Origin: Mesodorylaimus sp. YZB2_4
Taxonomy: Eukaryota > Nematoda > Enoplea > Dorylaimida > Dorylaimidae
Length of the DNA: 64,000 bases
NCBI GenBank assembly: GCA_030248295.1
Contig: JASANH010000091.1
Coordinates: 1-64,000 of the forward strand
Direction: 5' to 3'
Position numbers and translations under genes: made by a program. The notes under the pieces were generated by a model that worked only from the letters and a program-made list of their open reading frames with translations, searched no databases and had not been told where the DNA came from. This document shows, one piece after another, positions 35,253-57,269 of this stretch; the first letter of the stretch is position 1, and every line of letters begins with the position of its first letter.

Positions 35253-38200
35253 ATGAATCCTCATCATCCAATGATGAATATGCCACCGATGATGAACCCA
35301 GTCAGTCCGATGGGAATGGGAGGGCCGGGATCAATGCCACCTATGAGTCCGATTGGTGTCGTGCAATCGCCTCAATCATTTCGACCCCATCAACCGCAAT
35401 CAGGTAGGCCTAAGTGCAGGCTATCGATTTGTACTAGTGCGAATATTATGCACGAATTTAGCAATACCAGAGCCGCAAGGACCAGAAAGTTTGTTGCACG
35501 TGTCTTGGCATAATAGCCAATGGAATCCGAATATGATCAACGCAGCCACGGTGCTAGAATATTTCGCCAATTCGTCGAATCCATTTTACGAACGTAATTG
35601 CAATAATGAAGTCCTGAAAATGCAACGGTTATCGATGGATCAACTTGTGTAAGTGTAATTTTTTGTGGGAAACGCTGTTTTTGAAAAATGGCTGGACAAT
35701 TTTGGTAAAATTGACGATGTTTCTGGAATATAGTGAAATGGCTTTTTTCAGCGCAGGAGAAACGGCACTTTTGCTGTTTGCTTCCCAATATGGGTTAGCT
35801 TAGGCTGGTATTAGGCTTAGGCTTAGGCTTAGGCTGGCATATGACTTGGGCTCAGACTGATACTAGGCCTAGGCTTAGGCTTAGGCTTAGTCTGGTATAA
35901 AACTTAAGCTTGAGCTATTATCAGGCTTCAGCCAGCCTTATACTAGCCTTTGCCTGGGGAGCAAACAGCAAAAGCGCCCTTCAAATTTGAAGCGGTCAAA
36001 TTCTGCCCAGCGTCAAATTTGACATGCGGACTTCACATCTGAAGCAAATTTGCTTCAAATTTGACGGGGGTATTTTGAGATGACGCCTTATTATTTTTGT
36101 GTGCTAGTCTAAGTCCTTATTTTAGCAACATGAAAGGCACGGAGTACATGGTGCTTCACGCCTTGGAACCTTTATTCGTTGTCCGGAAGCAGATTCGACA
36201 TTCTCCAACTCAAGGTAGGACCTACAGTAAATCTTATCCATGTTCACTGTAAATATCTTCCCGTTTTTAGTTAGTCCATTGGCTGATTATTATATCATTG
36301 GCGGAACGGCTTATCAAGCGCCCGATTTGTGTTCTGTCATCAACTCGCGCGTCTTGAGCGCAATGGATCATTTGCGGGCGGCATTTGAAGAAGGTAGGTC
36401 CTCAAGAATGGGATTGGTGGTCTTGTAACCACACAGCGTCCAGCTGTGGAGTGGTTTGTCTTTTCTTTTACTTATCCGGGATGCTTCTTTGGCTTTTTCC
36501 CGCGGGGCAGAGAATTTTTAGTCTGTCTTGCCATCGACTTGGGTCTATCCGCGATGCATGGCGGGTAAAAACGCGTGTCAGTACGCAACCGTACCCTGGC
36601 AGGAGACCTGGTTTTATGGCCTTCGCCCCATTACACCTCGTTCATCGGCACCGGATGGAGTCGCCTATCGCCAGTCGTGCAAGGCAAAGAGAATTTCACG
36701 CGTCTCTAAAGCTGAAATCGAACACAGGCTGACAGTTCCCAGCCCTGCCAAGCTGCCCGTGCGTGGCAGACAACTTTGACAGTCCGCTGTCCATGACTTT
36801 CCTTCTAAAGGGAGCGCCAGATCCCGTTAGGACTTCTGGAGGCTCTTGATGTCAGTGTGCTTTGAAGATGGTCGGAATCTGATCCTGATTTCTTTTCCAC
36901 TTAGCCCTGTCTTATCGAAAATACAGCGCAGCCAAAGGATATTATTGGGAGTTCAAAGGCAAACGGAAGCCAGGTAAAAATGAATTTGTTGTTTTATACG
37001 TGGCCGTCTCTATATTAGTTTGTTTTAGCAAACCCTCAAAAAGAAGCCAAGCAGCAGGAACAAAGACAGCTAGAGCAACAGCAAGCGACAGCGGCAGCCG
37101 AGCAGCAACAACGATCGACTACTTATCAGCGTGTTCGTGTCGATGCTTTATTAGCCGACTTGATCAAGAAGTTTCCACCCCCGCCACCGACTGCTGTTCC
37201 GCCAGGCAATGCTGATCAATCGATAGGTAAGTCGTCGTGTAACTGGGGTGATGAAAGTGGGAAAGGATAATTCCCCTTACTTTAAAGTTTCCTCAACGTC
37301 GAACCACCTACTTTACCGAAATGGCATATTAGCCTCAAATTTTAGAGCATCTAAAATTTGGTTGGTTTTGGCAGGATGGGTCTTTTCAAATTTTTGGATC
37401 CTGACTAATTGAGTGGACCAGGTTTTGTAGGTCAGCATTCAACCCTAAGGAAGGTCGCATGGACTGGCCGCACGGCAGCCTCTCTCTATGTGACACGTGT
37501 GGCGCGTCGAAATAAGAGGGCCTCCTGGACAAACAAACCACCTCGGACGATGGCGGGTGGGCTGCGGGGGAGTTTTGCCATTTATTTCTTCTTTATTCAT
37601 GATCAAATGCATAACAGCACACTCAAGGATCACGAAACAATGTTAGATGTACTACTCTTCAAAGAGCCTGGAGGCCGTTGATGTCCTCACCAAACTACCG
37701 GACAAGTCTTGACGGCAGAACTCTCACCAATATTTCGACTGATTGTGAGAGTGCTTGATGTAGAGACACCTGCAAGCTCTACCCCTGTTCCCGCCCCCCC
37801 CCCTCACGGCCTTGCCTATAAGGTTTGATTGCTGGCTTGCTCTGGGCATAACCGTACGCGTCTGCCTCTCACGCTGGGTGTGCACTTACAGGTGAGGGTT
37901 CGACTCCCGCCTGGGTAAAGAGTGATTATCAAATTTGTGTTCCTTGGCACTCGAGTGTGCTGTAGTGCGTGGCTATGGATAAAGTATGGCATGACATGGC
38001 GGGCTCCGCTCAAGTGGGTAGTGTCTGAGAAAAGGCAGCTCCAGTCTGTCTATACGTAGGGAGTGATTAGGACCAATGATTTCATGAGCGAGCAAGCCCG
38101 CGTGTGCAACGGGGCTCTGGTCTCTGTTGATTACCGTTGGGCTTTTAGGAAGCTAAAACAATGTACTGTAACGAAAGTTGAGCTATACTCATCTCTTGTG

Positions 38201-38471
38201 TGCGCGCTACTGTAAGACCTCGATTCATTGATTAAAGTTGAAAGTCATTCGAACAAGTCATTTTTCTAAAATTTCTAACTTTCTAACATGTTTCTGCGTT
38301 CATTCTAACAAGTTAAAAGTCATTCTAAGTTGTGGTTTTTCAGCTCCGAATCAGTTGGAAGCTAGTTCTGATGGGACTGGGCCGTCGCATGGTGTTACGA
38401 GAACGGCAGGGCAAGCGGGACTGGCAAATGATGGTCCGGAGTCGAAAAGGATAAAGATGGAGATGTCGTAG
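35253..38471 (+). CDS. MED6: Mediator complex subunit 6
   Basis: Seven exons, 35253-35403, 35462-35648, 36126-36214, 36271-36393, 36905-36973, 37029-37226 and 38344-38471 (stop TAG), close in phase to 314 residues (human 246). After a Met/Pro-rich amino-terminal extension of about 50 residues the MED6 core is clear: [81 protein letters not shown] and a YYWEFKG block. A Gln-rich stretch and [17 protein letters not shown] follow, and the tail ends [13 protein letters not shown]6 is an essential head-module subunit that links Mediator to RNA polymerase II. Introns 2 and 6 hold repeats, including a TTAGGC-bearing inverted-repeat element and SINE copies. The N-terminal extension, missing from human MED6, is the least certain part. 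Confidence 0.93.
35764..35978. mobile_element. Small inverted-repeat element carrying TTAGGC units (MED6 intron 2)
   Basis: The left end (35764-35787, GGCACTTTTGCTGTTTGCTT...) and the reverse complement of 35955-35978 match at 22 of 24 positions. Between them are tandem TTAGGC units: four contiguous near 35811-35834 and about three near 35876-35893, interspersed with GGCTGGTAT-like spacers. The inverted ends suggest a MITE-like element with an internal satellite. No clear target duplication is visible. Confidence 0.65.
37575..37640 (-). repeat. SINE family C, tail fragment
   Basis: The reverse complement reads CCTTGAGTGTGCTGTTATG...GATCATGAATAAA, matching the body of family C (CCTCGAGTGYGCTG.TA..GCTTGGYTAT.GATAAA); the tRNA-like head is missing. 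Confidence 0.45.
37815..37995 (+). repeat. SINE family C, tRNA-derived, in MED6 intron 6
   Basis: The tRNA-like head has GTCTGCCTCTCACGCTGGG and B box GAGGGTTCGACTCCCGCC. It continues into a body with GTGTTCCTTGGCACTCGAG, TGTGCTGTAGTGCGTGGC and TATGGATAAAGTATGGCAT. The same head-body order is at 49.95-50.10 kb, and on minus at 42.74-42.90 kb. Confidence 0.78.
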
Positions 38472-39299
38472 TGCATTTGTGATGGTGTGTGATGGTGCGA
38501 ATGTCAGGTATGATGTGAGGATACAGGATCAATGTAGTGCGTGTTGGCGAGGTTGCATTCCTGTTTCGTTCTATAGTTTGAATGGTTTCCGTGCCCTGTT
38601 GCTCCAGTCGTACTGTGTACAGGAGGCTGGTCTTAAGTAAACACGAGCATTTGCTGTGTTAGTCTGAGGCAAATGATGTGAGTTTTTGTGCAGTGAGGAA
38701 GCACTGATAAGCGTTCCAATGGCGTGTGGATTTGGGCGCAGTGGCTGGGCGGATGAGCGTCGACAACTGCGACGAACAACGATGGGGGGGGGCGAGGAGG
38801 CATTCAGGACACGCGTCAGCCGTCGAATGACAGGTAAAAAGGCTGACGAGGGAAGACGCGTGTGTGTTTGGTATGCGGGAGGGAGGTAGGATTGCGAGGA
38901 GGCTGGAGCCTCATCTTAGCTTCATGGCGTGGTGGCGTAGTTAGCCGTGGCTGGGTCGGGTTAGTCGACTTTGGTTGGGAGTGGGGGGCTCGTCGGCAGT
39001 TTCCTATAACGTAAGGGCGAAATGTGTGCCTGAAAATTACGGACTATCTTGTTGCCGCTGGTGTTATTTTCGAACGCAACAAGCGAAGAAGAAGCTGGCC
39101 TAGCACAACAGGGATATGCGTTCAGCCTCCGTTTAGCCAACCAGGCGTTCCCACACCCGTTTCACTAGTTAGCAGACGGGAGTGCGCGGGCTGGTGCCGA
39201 GAGAGGCGCATTTGAAGAATCAACCAAGGCCAGTAAAAGGCGGCGAAAATTTTTTAGAAAGTCTTACTTTCCTATTCGCTCCCCTTTTAGCCATTAAAC
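38472..39299. other. Intergenic gap between MED6 and alpha-actinin
   Basis: About 830 G/T-rich bases with no coding signal. It must hold the MED6 3' end and the actinin promoter and leader, but no TATA box or polyadenylation signal stands out. Confidence 0.45.
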
Positions 39300-49074
<9,775 letters not shown>

Positions 49075-49734
49075 GACGGACAGGTTTGCTTTAAAGAATT
49101 TTAAAAAGTTTCTAAATGAAAAAATTCATGCATTTTTGGTCAAATTAACTTGGTTTCTTGCGGAGAATGCAGCTCAGCTTTTTTGAATGTAGAACAATCA
49201 AGTTTTGCAGGAGTTTAATGTGCCTTTTGTTTCTGGGGTTTTTTGTGAATGTTTAGTGAGTCATTCTGGAAATTCTTGCCTGATTCTTTATTTAGTAATG
49301 TCTAGGTGTAGGCGTGTTTGGTATTTATATATGCTTGACCGTGCACTCGCATAGTGCCAGTAGATGGTCCATTTTCGACACCTAACCCAGCAGTTGCCTT
49401 CTATGCGTATCTGATTGTGTCTATTTTATGTGATTGTGCAATGTCCCGTGCAAATGGTTGGCACTGACGAGTTTGTCAGAGATTAGGGTAACATTCGAAT
49501 GTTTTGTAGTGACTAAGGTGTCACCTAGGCGACAGTAAGGTATGCCTACGATAGGCCTAACCGATCTTATTTCATGAGTGCATTTCATACAAGCTCGGTC
49601 GTGGTGACAACTTGCGACCGGGCCCATGTGAAAGTGCGAATAAACGGTGGTAGACAATGTTGAGTGTGGAAAAGGTGAGGGGGTGGAAATAATGAGGACG
49701 GGCTAGACTCACAAATGGGTGATCAATAGTGTAG

Positions 49735-49880
49735 GCAAGCCTGGCTGGCGTAGGAGGGAGGTGGCGAACCAAAGACTCCGACCGGAGCAGCTTAGTCTTG
49801 CCACTATATCCACGGCTGAAGCATCAGCCCGTAGGCTTGATTCGAGCGATTTCCCACTTGCTATGGCCTACCAGGCATGA
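49735..49880 (+). repeat. Repeat family A copy
   Basis: AAGCCTGGCTGGCGTAGGAG, GGAGGTGGCGAACC, TAGTCTTGCCACTATATCCA, CGGCTGAAGCATCAGCCCG, TTCCCACTTGCTATGGCC and TACCAGGCATGA; the central CCAGGGGTGAGATC block is deleted. Confidence 0.68.
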
Positions 49881-49929
49881 ATGTTACATTTGGCCTAGCA
49901 GGCATGAGGGTTGCATTCCTCCGTCGCCC

Positions 49930-50105
49930 GTGGCCTGCCGGGGTCGTGGCCCAGTGGGTTATGGAGTCTCCCTCTCACGCTGGGTGCGCACTCAGAGGGG
50001 AGGGTTCGACTCCCGCCTCAGTACAAAATGATTGTCAAATATGTGTTTCTTAGCCCTCGAGTGCGCTGCTTAGTGCTTGGCTATAGATAAAATATGACAT
50101 ACATG
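49930..50105 (+). repeat. SINE family C, best-preserved copy
   Basis: A box-like GTGGCCCAGTGGGTTATGG, then CTCCCTCTCACGCTGGGTG, B box GAGGGTTCGACTCCCGCC, and body ATGATTGTCAAATATGTGT, TTAGCCCTCGAGTGCGCTG, TAGTGCTTGGCTATAGATAA and AATATGACAT. The head-to-body layout is typical of a tRNA-derived SINE transcribed by RNA polymerase III. Confidence 0.8.
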
Positions 50106-51935
50106 GAATGGCTCTTCCTGGAAGGAAGACCTCCACCAACGCGGGGCGACCTCAGATTGCCTCCAGTGCAGACCACACGGGAGTTCAAAGAGTCTGCAGC
50201 CTGAGTACCTTTCGGATGAGCTACAGCAGTGAAATTTGTACTCTATGTACAGACACACATACCGCCAGAGCCCCTCCAAAAAATCACGCTGATCCTTTCA
50301 CGCGTTCTTGAAATATGGTCATCAATGTGGAGGTGGGTCAGAGAAATTAGAAATTTGAACTCCCGTCGTTTAGAGAACTGTCCTTGGTTTCCGCGGGTAA
50401 AGTGCCCCTTCACCTTCAAGCTGACATACCTGCGTTTAAAGAAGTGGAAACATGAGCATTGGACGACTGCTGGAGGGTCGAGCAGTGGCAGCGCCAAGAA
50501 GCCAGTCTTTCGACCATGTCCGTTGTGGGCTCGTTGCAGACTCGGAATGAGGGGAGGTGTCAAATTGGACATGTTCCCACGTTCCACTTGGATATGTTCA
50601 AGGCTCCAAGGGGAGAGTGCCTAGGCTGGCATGTGACTTGTGTCCTCTGCACGGACAGGAGGGCCTCACGGGTCCCTGCAGGTTCGAATTATTTACTGCG
50701 CGATCCCTATAGCCGGACAACAGTAACGTGCAGGCCATCTCTACGACGAGTAGTTGGGTCGGACAAGAACACACGAGCAGGCATACAAGTAGATGAGGGC
50801 GCTAAGGACCTTAGAAGCCGATACTCCGGTACTTTTCGATGTTCACGAATGGACCAAAGGACTTACCAGAACCTAGCATGGAGAGGGCCAGACGGCCACC
50901 AAGAGCTGCTCAGGAGACAACCAGTTTTTGGGTAGGTCTGGTCCAATGCCTTGCTGAACACGAGGAAGTAACTTTCGAGCTGGAAACGCATGTGCCGTGC
51001 AGCAAGCGTAGGAGGACCGCATACACAGAGGTGCGGGTTACAGGCGCAAAATGCAGGTCATATATCCAGAATAGTATGTTGACGCCAAATTATTCTCGAC
51101 AAGTTTGCAATCAAATCTTCAGATTACTGTAATTTAATGAAACGCGCCCCCAGATGAGGGAACTCATGGATCAAAGATGTCAGATCGGATGATCTGCTCC
51201 GAATTTTTGGATGGTGATTTTTCGGATTGGATCGGAACGGATCGGATTGAATATCCGATCCGGCCGTGCATCGCGATACTTGCGACTCGTAGCACATGTG
51301 GCAGCGAGGGCCATTAGCCTGACGAAGGATGACCCCAGCTACAATGCAGAGGGTCGGAGATGGCGGCCATCAGCCTCTACAGTACATACCAACGACCCAA
51401 CTTCTTTGATCTTTTTATTTCAGGCCAGCGACAACTTTTGAAAAGTTGGTTTGGGCTGGGTTCGACTTTGAATTATGGGCTGGGTTTGGGTTTTGGTAAA
51501 ACTTTGAGCCCACGGTCGGAACTGGGTCAGCGAGAGGTTATGGTTTCAAAATTCGCCTCCGTTGTTGAGGATTCAATCCACTCCCTACCCAGTAATATGG
51601 GTGGACGGATGCCGAATCACCGCACCATCGCAGTCGCTCGCTCGTCCAGTTCAACCCACAATCAGACAAGCATCGCTCAACACGTTTTTTTTCTCGCCAG
51701 CTCCGACTTCACACAATTCGGTGCACCTCGACCCTCCTGGGTGATCAAACGACGCTTCAGGTGCCTTCAGCCTCTTTGCGAGCTGGGACTGCTGTCCTAC
51801 TTATCGAAAAGCAACAAGTCTCGCACGGTTTTGTTGCCCAAGTCACATTAGTACCAGTTATCAAAGCGAAACACGAGGATCGAATCGAGTACATGATCAC
51901 ACACGAAAGGACGAGTGTCACTCTGATCACAGCGT

Positions 51936-52813
51936 TCACTGTTCGGCGACCACGCCAGACGTCGACGGAGCGGGCTGGATGGCCTTGGCCACCTTCTTTT
52001 TGAACAAAAGATTCAGACGAGCTCGGCTTTGCTCCATTCGCTTCATCCGTTGAGCGTCTTTTCGCCTCTTTCGGAAGACGGCCCTGGCCGCACGGAAGCG
52101 AGCCCTGTCCGCGTTTCGACGGTCGACGTACGGCTTCTTCTCGTCCTCGTTCATCATCCACCATCTGGAAAGCGAGTGTCGTGATTAGCGAGTAAGGACG
52201 AGGCCGAGGCCAAACTTACCGGCTTGCGATCTCCTCCATCACTCGCCTGTACGACAGCTCGGGACGCTCCGCGCGGATCGTGTCGCGGACTTCGTTCGAA
52301 AAGAAGACGTAGGCGTTCCTGAAAAAAGCAAGTCATGGATTGAGATCATGAAGGGAGTCTTCGAGAGCACCTACTTGGTCGTGCGCGGATACCCTTCCTG
52401 CTTGGTGACGCGCGTTCGCAACGGCGGCGGCTCGATCAGACCATCGTCGATCATTTGGTAGAAATTCATTTGCTCGATGCGCGCCCTGTGCTTGTCCTTG
52501 CGGGCCAACTGAAATTTTGAAAATGTTAGTGCGTGGTCATTTCAGAGGGATCTCCCAAACTGACCTCGGCGTACTTCTTCCTGTCCTCCTTCTTCAGGAG
52601 TTTCCATTGGCGGCCCACTTCGGCGATGACACGATGAGGATTGCGGGTTCGGATAACTCGACGCCAATAGCGATACGAGTCTTGGACGTAGAAGCTGTAG
52701 GCGCTCATGGCCCTCCGAGGGGGCGCCTCGTACTGGTACTTCCTTCCCCAACCGCGCGGCATGACCAGCTCGAATTGACCAACGACCTTTCTCAGCGACA
52801 GCACGACGCACAA
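51936..52813 (-). CDS. Protein with two HMG boxes
   Basis: Read on minus, exons 52813-52565, 52508-52375, 52318-52220 and 52164-51936 close in phase to 236 residues. Box 1 (about 30-100) begins PPRRAMSAYSFYVQDSYRYW and has the WKLLKKEDRKKYAE helix-3 pattern. Box 2 (about 125-195) has TTKNAYVFFSNEVRD, then RRVMEEIASRWWMMNEDEKK and PYVDRRNADRARF. A very basic tail (AVFRKRRKDAQRMKRMEQS) follows. HMG boxes bend DNA. Two boxes and the size fit HMGB-like proteins or mitochondrial TFAM; the tail is basic, not acidic as in HMGB1, which slightly favours TFAM or another basic factor. The start is uncertain: MPRGWGRKYQYE, 17 codons in, is an alternative, and an upstream exon cannot be excluded. Confidence 0.82.
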
Positions 52814-53160
52814 CTGACGAGCCGGGTGCGACCAGAAACCACTTGCTGTAGTTGCTGTAAAGTGACCCAGAGCCGAGCTAGTTAATCAGTGTTTGCACAT
52901 GTCTTCTGGCCCACTTTACACTGGCCGCAGGGGTTTGTAGTGAAGTGCACGTGCTTGTGGTGGCGGAGCACAAAGATGCCAGAATCGTTGCACGGCGGCT
53001 GGGCTCCCATGACGTCCTACTGAACTAGTGTGTCCATCACTTGCAGTGCAGGCCCCTCGTCTTCGTCAGCCTACGCTGTTACGTCTTACGATTAGCAGTT
53101 GTAGTAAATTGGTTCCGTTCGGCATGAGGGCACGTGTTTGATGCCTTCCAAGCTGAGCTT

Positions 53161-53222
53161 GAGCTGAGAATCCCAGTCGAGCACTGGTGTGAAACATGAA
53201 GTCTGTATTTTTCACTCCTATG
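53161..53222 (+). repeat. Direct repeat, copy 1 (partner 53668-53725)
   Basis: GCTGAGAATCCCAGTCGAGC, ACTGGTGTGAAACATGAAGT and TTTTTCACTCCTAT, matched about 500 bases downstream with scattered differences. Confidence 0.7.
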
Positions 53223-53667
53223 CATTTTGTTTTTAAGTTTTTGCAACCCTTAGCCAGCCCTCGACCGCTGCGCCTAAGAGCGAATATGAAGGCAGCATTA
53301 CAGACTGGCAAACATCTAACATAGCCAGGCTCATGTCTGAGGGATAATGTGGGGTGCTTGCGCAGGAGCGACTGTTAATTATTGATACATGAAATGCATC
53401 AATCGCTCGGCATCAAACTGGCAGCCTCTGAATCACAACATAGCAGTGACCAGACATGGTCGTAGCGCCTCCAGCCAGTTGTACTATGTGATTTAGTTGC
53501 TAGCACTCCTCCGACCAACTTTGAGTTATGCTAAATCAGCACATAAGTCTTGGGCTGCATCAGAATAGTCAAATGCTTTACGCACTAGGTTTTCTGATTG
53601 TGAGTATGAGTCCCACTGACAGACAGTGAGATAGGTTTTTAGCTAAAATACACGGAATACCTGAATA

Positions 53668-53725
53668 GCTGAGAATCCTAGTCGAGCACTGGTGCAAAAT
53701 AGAAAGTCTCCATTTTACACTCTAT
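53668..53725 (+). repeat. Direct repeat, copy 2 (partner 53161-53222)
   Basis: GCTGAGAATCCTAGTCGAGC, ACTGGTGCAAAATAGAAAGT and ATTTTACACTCTAT; second copy of the block at 53161. Confidence 0.7.
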
Positions 53726-55239
53726 TTTTGAAAATGCTCGGAAAACAGAGCGACTCGCAATGATTCAAGGCAACTAAATTTTTCACGTAGTGGATTTTAA
53801 ATGCGCGCCAAATTCTTTTGTACCTGCAACTGCTTATTGCAAAACAGCCACGGTTTTGTTTTCCTGAAGACGAAAGTGTGCGTTTTCCAGAGAGCATTTG
53901 TTTTCTTTTGTTTATGTAAGATCGGATTCACCAACTTTCTGGAGGTCTTGAAAATTAGTTTCAAAATTGTAAAGTTAGCTAACAGTAAGTTTCAGCGCAG
54001 TTCTCTTCAGTTGCATCGGTGGATTCGATCGCATCGATTTTCTAACTTCGGGAAGACCTGTGTGCAGGTGAGCGGTTGGACAGGGTACTTTACGTGGACT
54101 TTTCCTGACTTTTCTGCTTTGTTATACAAGGTCATGTTTTGCGTTGTTAGCGAATCTAGATAGGTTGCTTCATTGTCTACGCTACTTCGTTTTGCAGTGA
54201 TCTTTCCGGGTTTTTGTTACTCTGTACGATGAGGTGAGATTTTGATGACTCACGCATTTTGACGCATTCAATGTTGGTCGTTCACAAGAGTTCTTGAATT
54301 TCTCATTCGAGTGTTATGTCTTGGGAAGGGAAAGACGGTTCTGTCGTACTTGTTGAGTACTCATAAATGAGGACGCCGAGGACTATGCATTCTGTTCGTT
54401 GATCATATGCCGACCGAGAGGCTATCCTAGTTTTGTTTATTCGACTCCACTCGAGGTGGTGTTGCGGATTTTCTTTCGGTTTGGATTCTAAACATTGAAG
54501 CTGGGTGTCGGAAATCGAACGCGAGAGGATTTGACTGCTTGGCATCCTTTCTTTTCTTTAGCACTACTATACTCGCCTTTTGTTGTTTAAAAGCGCGTCT
54601 AGACACGGCTGGTGTGCATTTTTGAAAAAAGTACCATGTGTGCGTGCTGTTCCATGCTAGATATTCTCAAAAGACGTTATGCTTTTCACGTTCGTTAGCC
54701 TCCTTTTTCCAATTGCCCGATTTCGACTGGCACCGAGTTGCGCGAGCGCCATGATCATCATCAGGCCAGCCATGGCTATCGCTCTGTGTATCGGCTGCTC
54801 TTTCCGAAATATGCACGTCCTTCTCGAATCGCCGACGACACTGCACTACTGCCTTAGATCGCGCCAATAGGGGTTCGTGTTTTGCTACGAACGGGAGGTG
54901 TGTTACGTGTTTACTCTCAGGCCTGGGCCCCCTTTTGTTACCAGAATGACCATCGTCCACTTCGCTCGGCAGACATAAATAATTGTAATTTAGTTTTGTT
55001 GGAATTTGATTGATTTTATTCTACGAGTAGCCTAGAAATTGGTGCGGCAAATTGCATTGAAGAAGTTTGGTTTATTTTTCAATGTCAATATTAGTGGCGT
55101 AAGTTCCCAGGGCTGCGTTTTATATTGCACGTGGAGACAGCGTTTTCGGATACCTCCCCTACCTCGGCTCGAATCGACTTCGCGTAGGCCTTGTTGAGCG
55201 TTGTGAACACCTTTTAAACCCACCAACAAATAAAACCAA

Positions 55240-55331
55240 AATTAATAAAATTAATATTTAAATACATCCCCAAAACCCCACAATAAAAAAAAGCAATAAA
55301 AAAAAAAAACAAAAAAAAAAAACCCCCCCCC
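55240..55331. repeat. A-rich low-complexity tract ending in a C run
   Basis: AAATAAAACC/AATAAAAAAAAGC-type sequence with runs of 11-12 A, followed by nine C. Simple-sequence DNA. Confidence 0.8.
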
Positions 55332-57269
55332 TTATCGGCCCTCTCTGTTCAGACTGGTTTGGAATGTTGAACCAAAAAATTTTTTCTTTCTCACTTTGGT
55401 GCGGTTATTGAGAAAGTAAAAAACCGGTTTTTTGGTGAGTCTGAAATGAATAAGACGTTTCTTCATTGCGTATTGATACGTTACCTATGCTCGACTTGAA
55501 AGCGTAGTTATGAGTTGGCCAATGTCGGATTTTATCCATTTTTGTTTTCGCCCTTGTTTGGTGGGGGGGCGTGAGTCATGCGCTGAGTGTTATCCTTTGA
55601 AAATCTATATTGGGAGCAGTGTGTTGGCCGATCTATCTTTCTTGCGTGATTTGTTGCTACGATACCGTCATGAACGTACCCTGGTCGGTGTGCTTGACGA
55701 GTCTGTCATATAACCTAGTAACAGTGGATGCTAATGTAGTCAGATATAGATATTGTTGTTGGCAAAGTAGCCTCTCCAGTCTTTCCTCATTCCAATTTTT
55801 TTAAGGAATGATTATTAATTTTTAGGTTTTTTTGTCTTTTTTTAGTGCAAATGCATTGTCGGAACGGCTTTTGCACGGACTGCTTCTTGTAGAAGGTACG
55901 CACAGCACGGCGGTGTTGCAAAGCCGACTTGCTTGGTGCGCATGAGAAAGGGGTAGGGTAGGTATGTGAGAGAAAACGGGCGCGGGGTTGGGCATTGTGG
56001 AAGAAGGGGAGGCATGGAAGCCCGAAAAGTAGGTGGTTGGGAAGCGAGAGTAAAGGCATTGCAAGTTAAAAACCGAGGACCTTATTGCGTGAGCTGCGTG
56101 GAAAGTCAGTCGGCTCGGCGTCGTTGAAGCGGATCGAGCATTTAATTCTTGGTTTTTCTTCCGTCGATTTCTCTCCAGTTGGCCTTGCTTGCCCCGGCTG
56201 TCGCGTTCGTCGGGTTAAGATTGAGATGCTAGTTCCATGCTATGCCAAGAGTCGTAGTTGATTTTCGAGTAAGAATCCGGCTCAGAAGGCTGGACTACTT
56301 ATGTGTAGTGAATAGACGGGTTTTTTAACGGGCGTTTTTTCGCCGCGATTTTTCCCGTAATTTCCGATGTGGGTTCAGAGGTCGTTTTGTCAGTGGATTT
56401 TTGGACTTAGCGTGAATTAAGTGTTTTTTAAACAAAAATATTGATTTTTGGGTTTATTCAAGTCGAAAAACATGTTTCAAAGAGCTATTTGAAAATTTTT
56501 CGCGTTTGGTGGTGGGTGTGTTTGCGGTCGGGAGAGAAATAAGGATTACTGGTTTGATGTAGGTGCGAGAAAGGCATTGGTGGAATTGGCCGGGGAGAAA
56601 TTAGGTTATTTTATTTATTCGTGCTAGTGCATATTGAAGAAGGGATGTTATGTAATGAGGGGGCATAGGGGTCGGTTACTGGTGAAATTCGAATCGGCCT
56701 TGTTGGAAGTAAGGAGGCTTGAAGGCCGACTTGGGTTACAGCCAATGGCAAAATTGCTAGGGGCGTCGGAGTATTTATGAGATGACGAAGAGCCTTGTTT
56801 TTTTTTGTCGACGGGAGGAATGCTTGGAGTGAATTTTGAGTATTTATGAATGCGTGGTTTAAATTTTTGCGAATAATTTTACTTCTAACCGTTTGTGTTG
56901 ACCAATTTTGATTGATGGGATTTGAGTGGTGGACTGGTTGGGGGGGGGGGGGTGTATCTATTTCGGGTTCTGTGCAAGTGGTTTAGGAGTGAACCTTGTA
57001 AGGACTGGGTCTGGCTCTGCTTCTTTTTTGAGGTGATAGGATTAAAAGGGTGTGCAGCTGGTGTCTATGCGCCTGTGGTTTGGGGCAGTCTAGTTTTCTA
57101 GGATTGCTTATTCGTCGTTTCGTCTGGCGGCTCGCGTGTCCGCTTCCTCTTCAGTTGGTCGAGGGATGTGGCTGGCTAGATTCATTTCGAGGAGGGCTTC
57201 TATAACGGCCCGCTGTCGCAGCGTTTACATGAGTAAAAGCGAGGCGAGGGGGTGGGGGTCGGATCGAAA

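Larger units (their letters stand above)
49075..51935. other. Intergenic region between alpha-actinin and the HMG-box gene
   Basis: Holds the actinin 3' flank, one family A and one family C repeat and a GGATC-rich tract (51215-51265). Several open frames of up to 163 codons (50459-50935, 51360-51851) overlap one another and match nothing I know. Confidence 0.45.

Noticed and set aside
50459..50935. 158-codon plus-strand frame between actinin and the HMG gene
   Set aside because: It overlaps other open frames, has no recognisable domain, and the region is repeat-rich.
53801..54163. 120-codon plus-strand frame upstream of beta-spectrin
   Set aside because: Phe/Cys/Lys-rich low-information sequence, no motif, no splice context.
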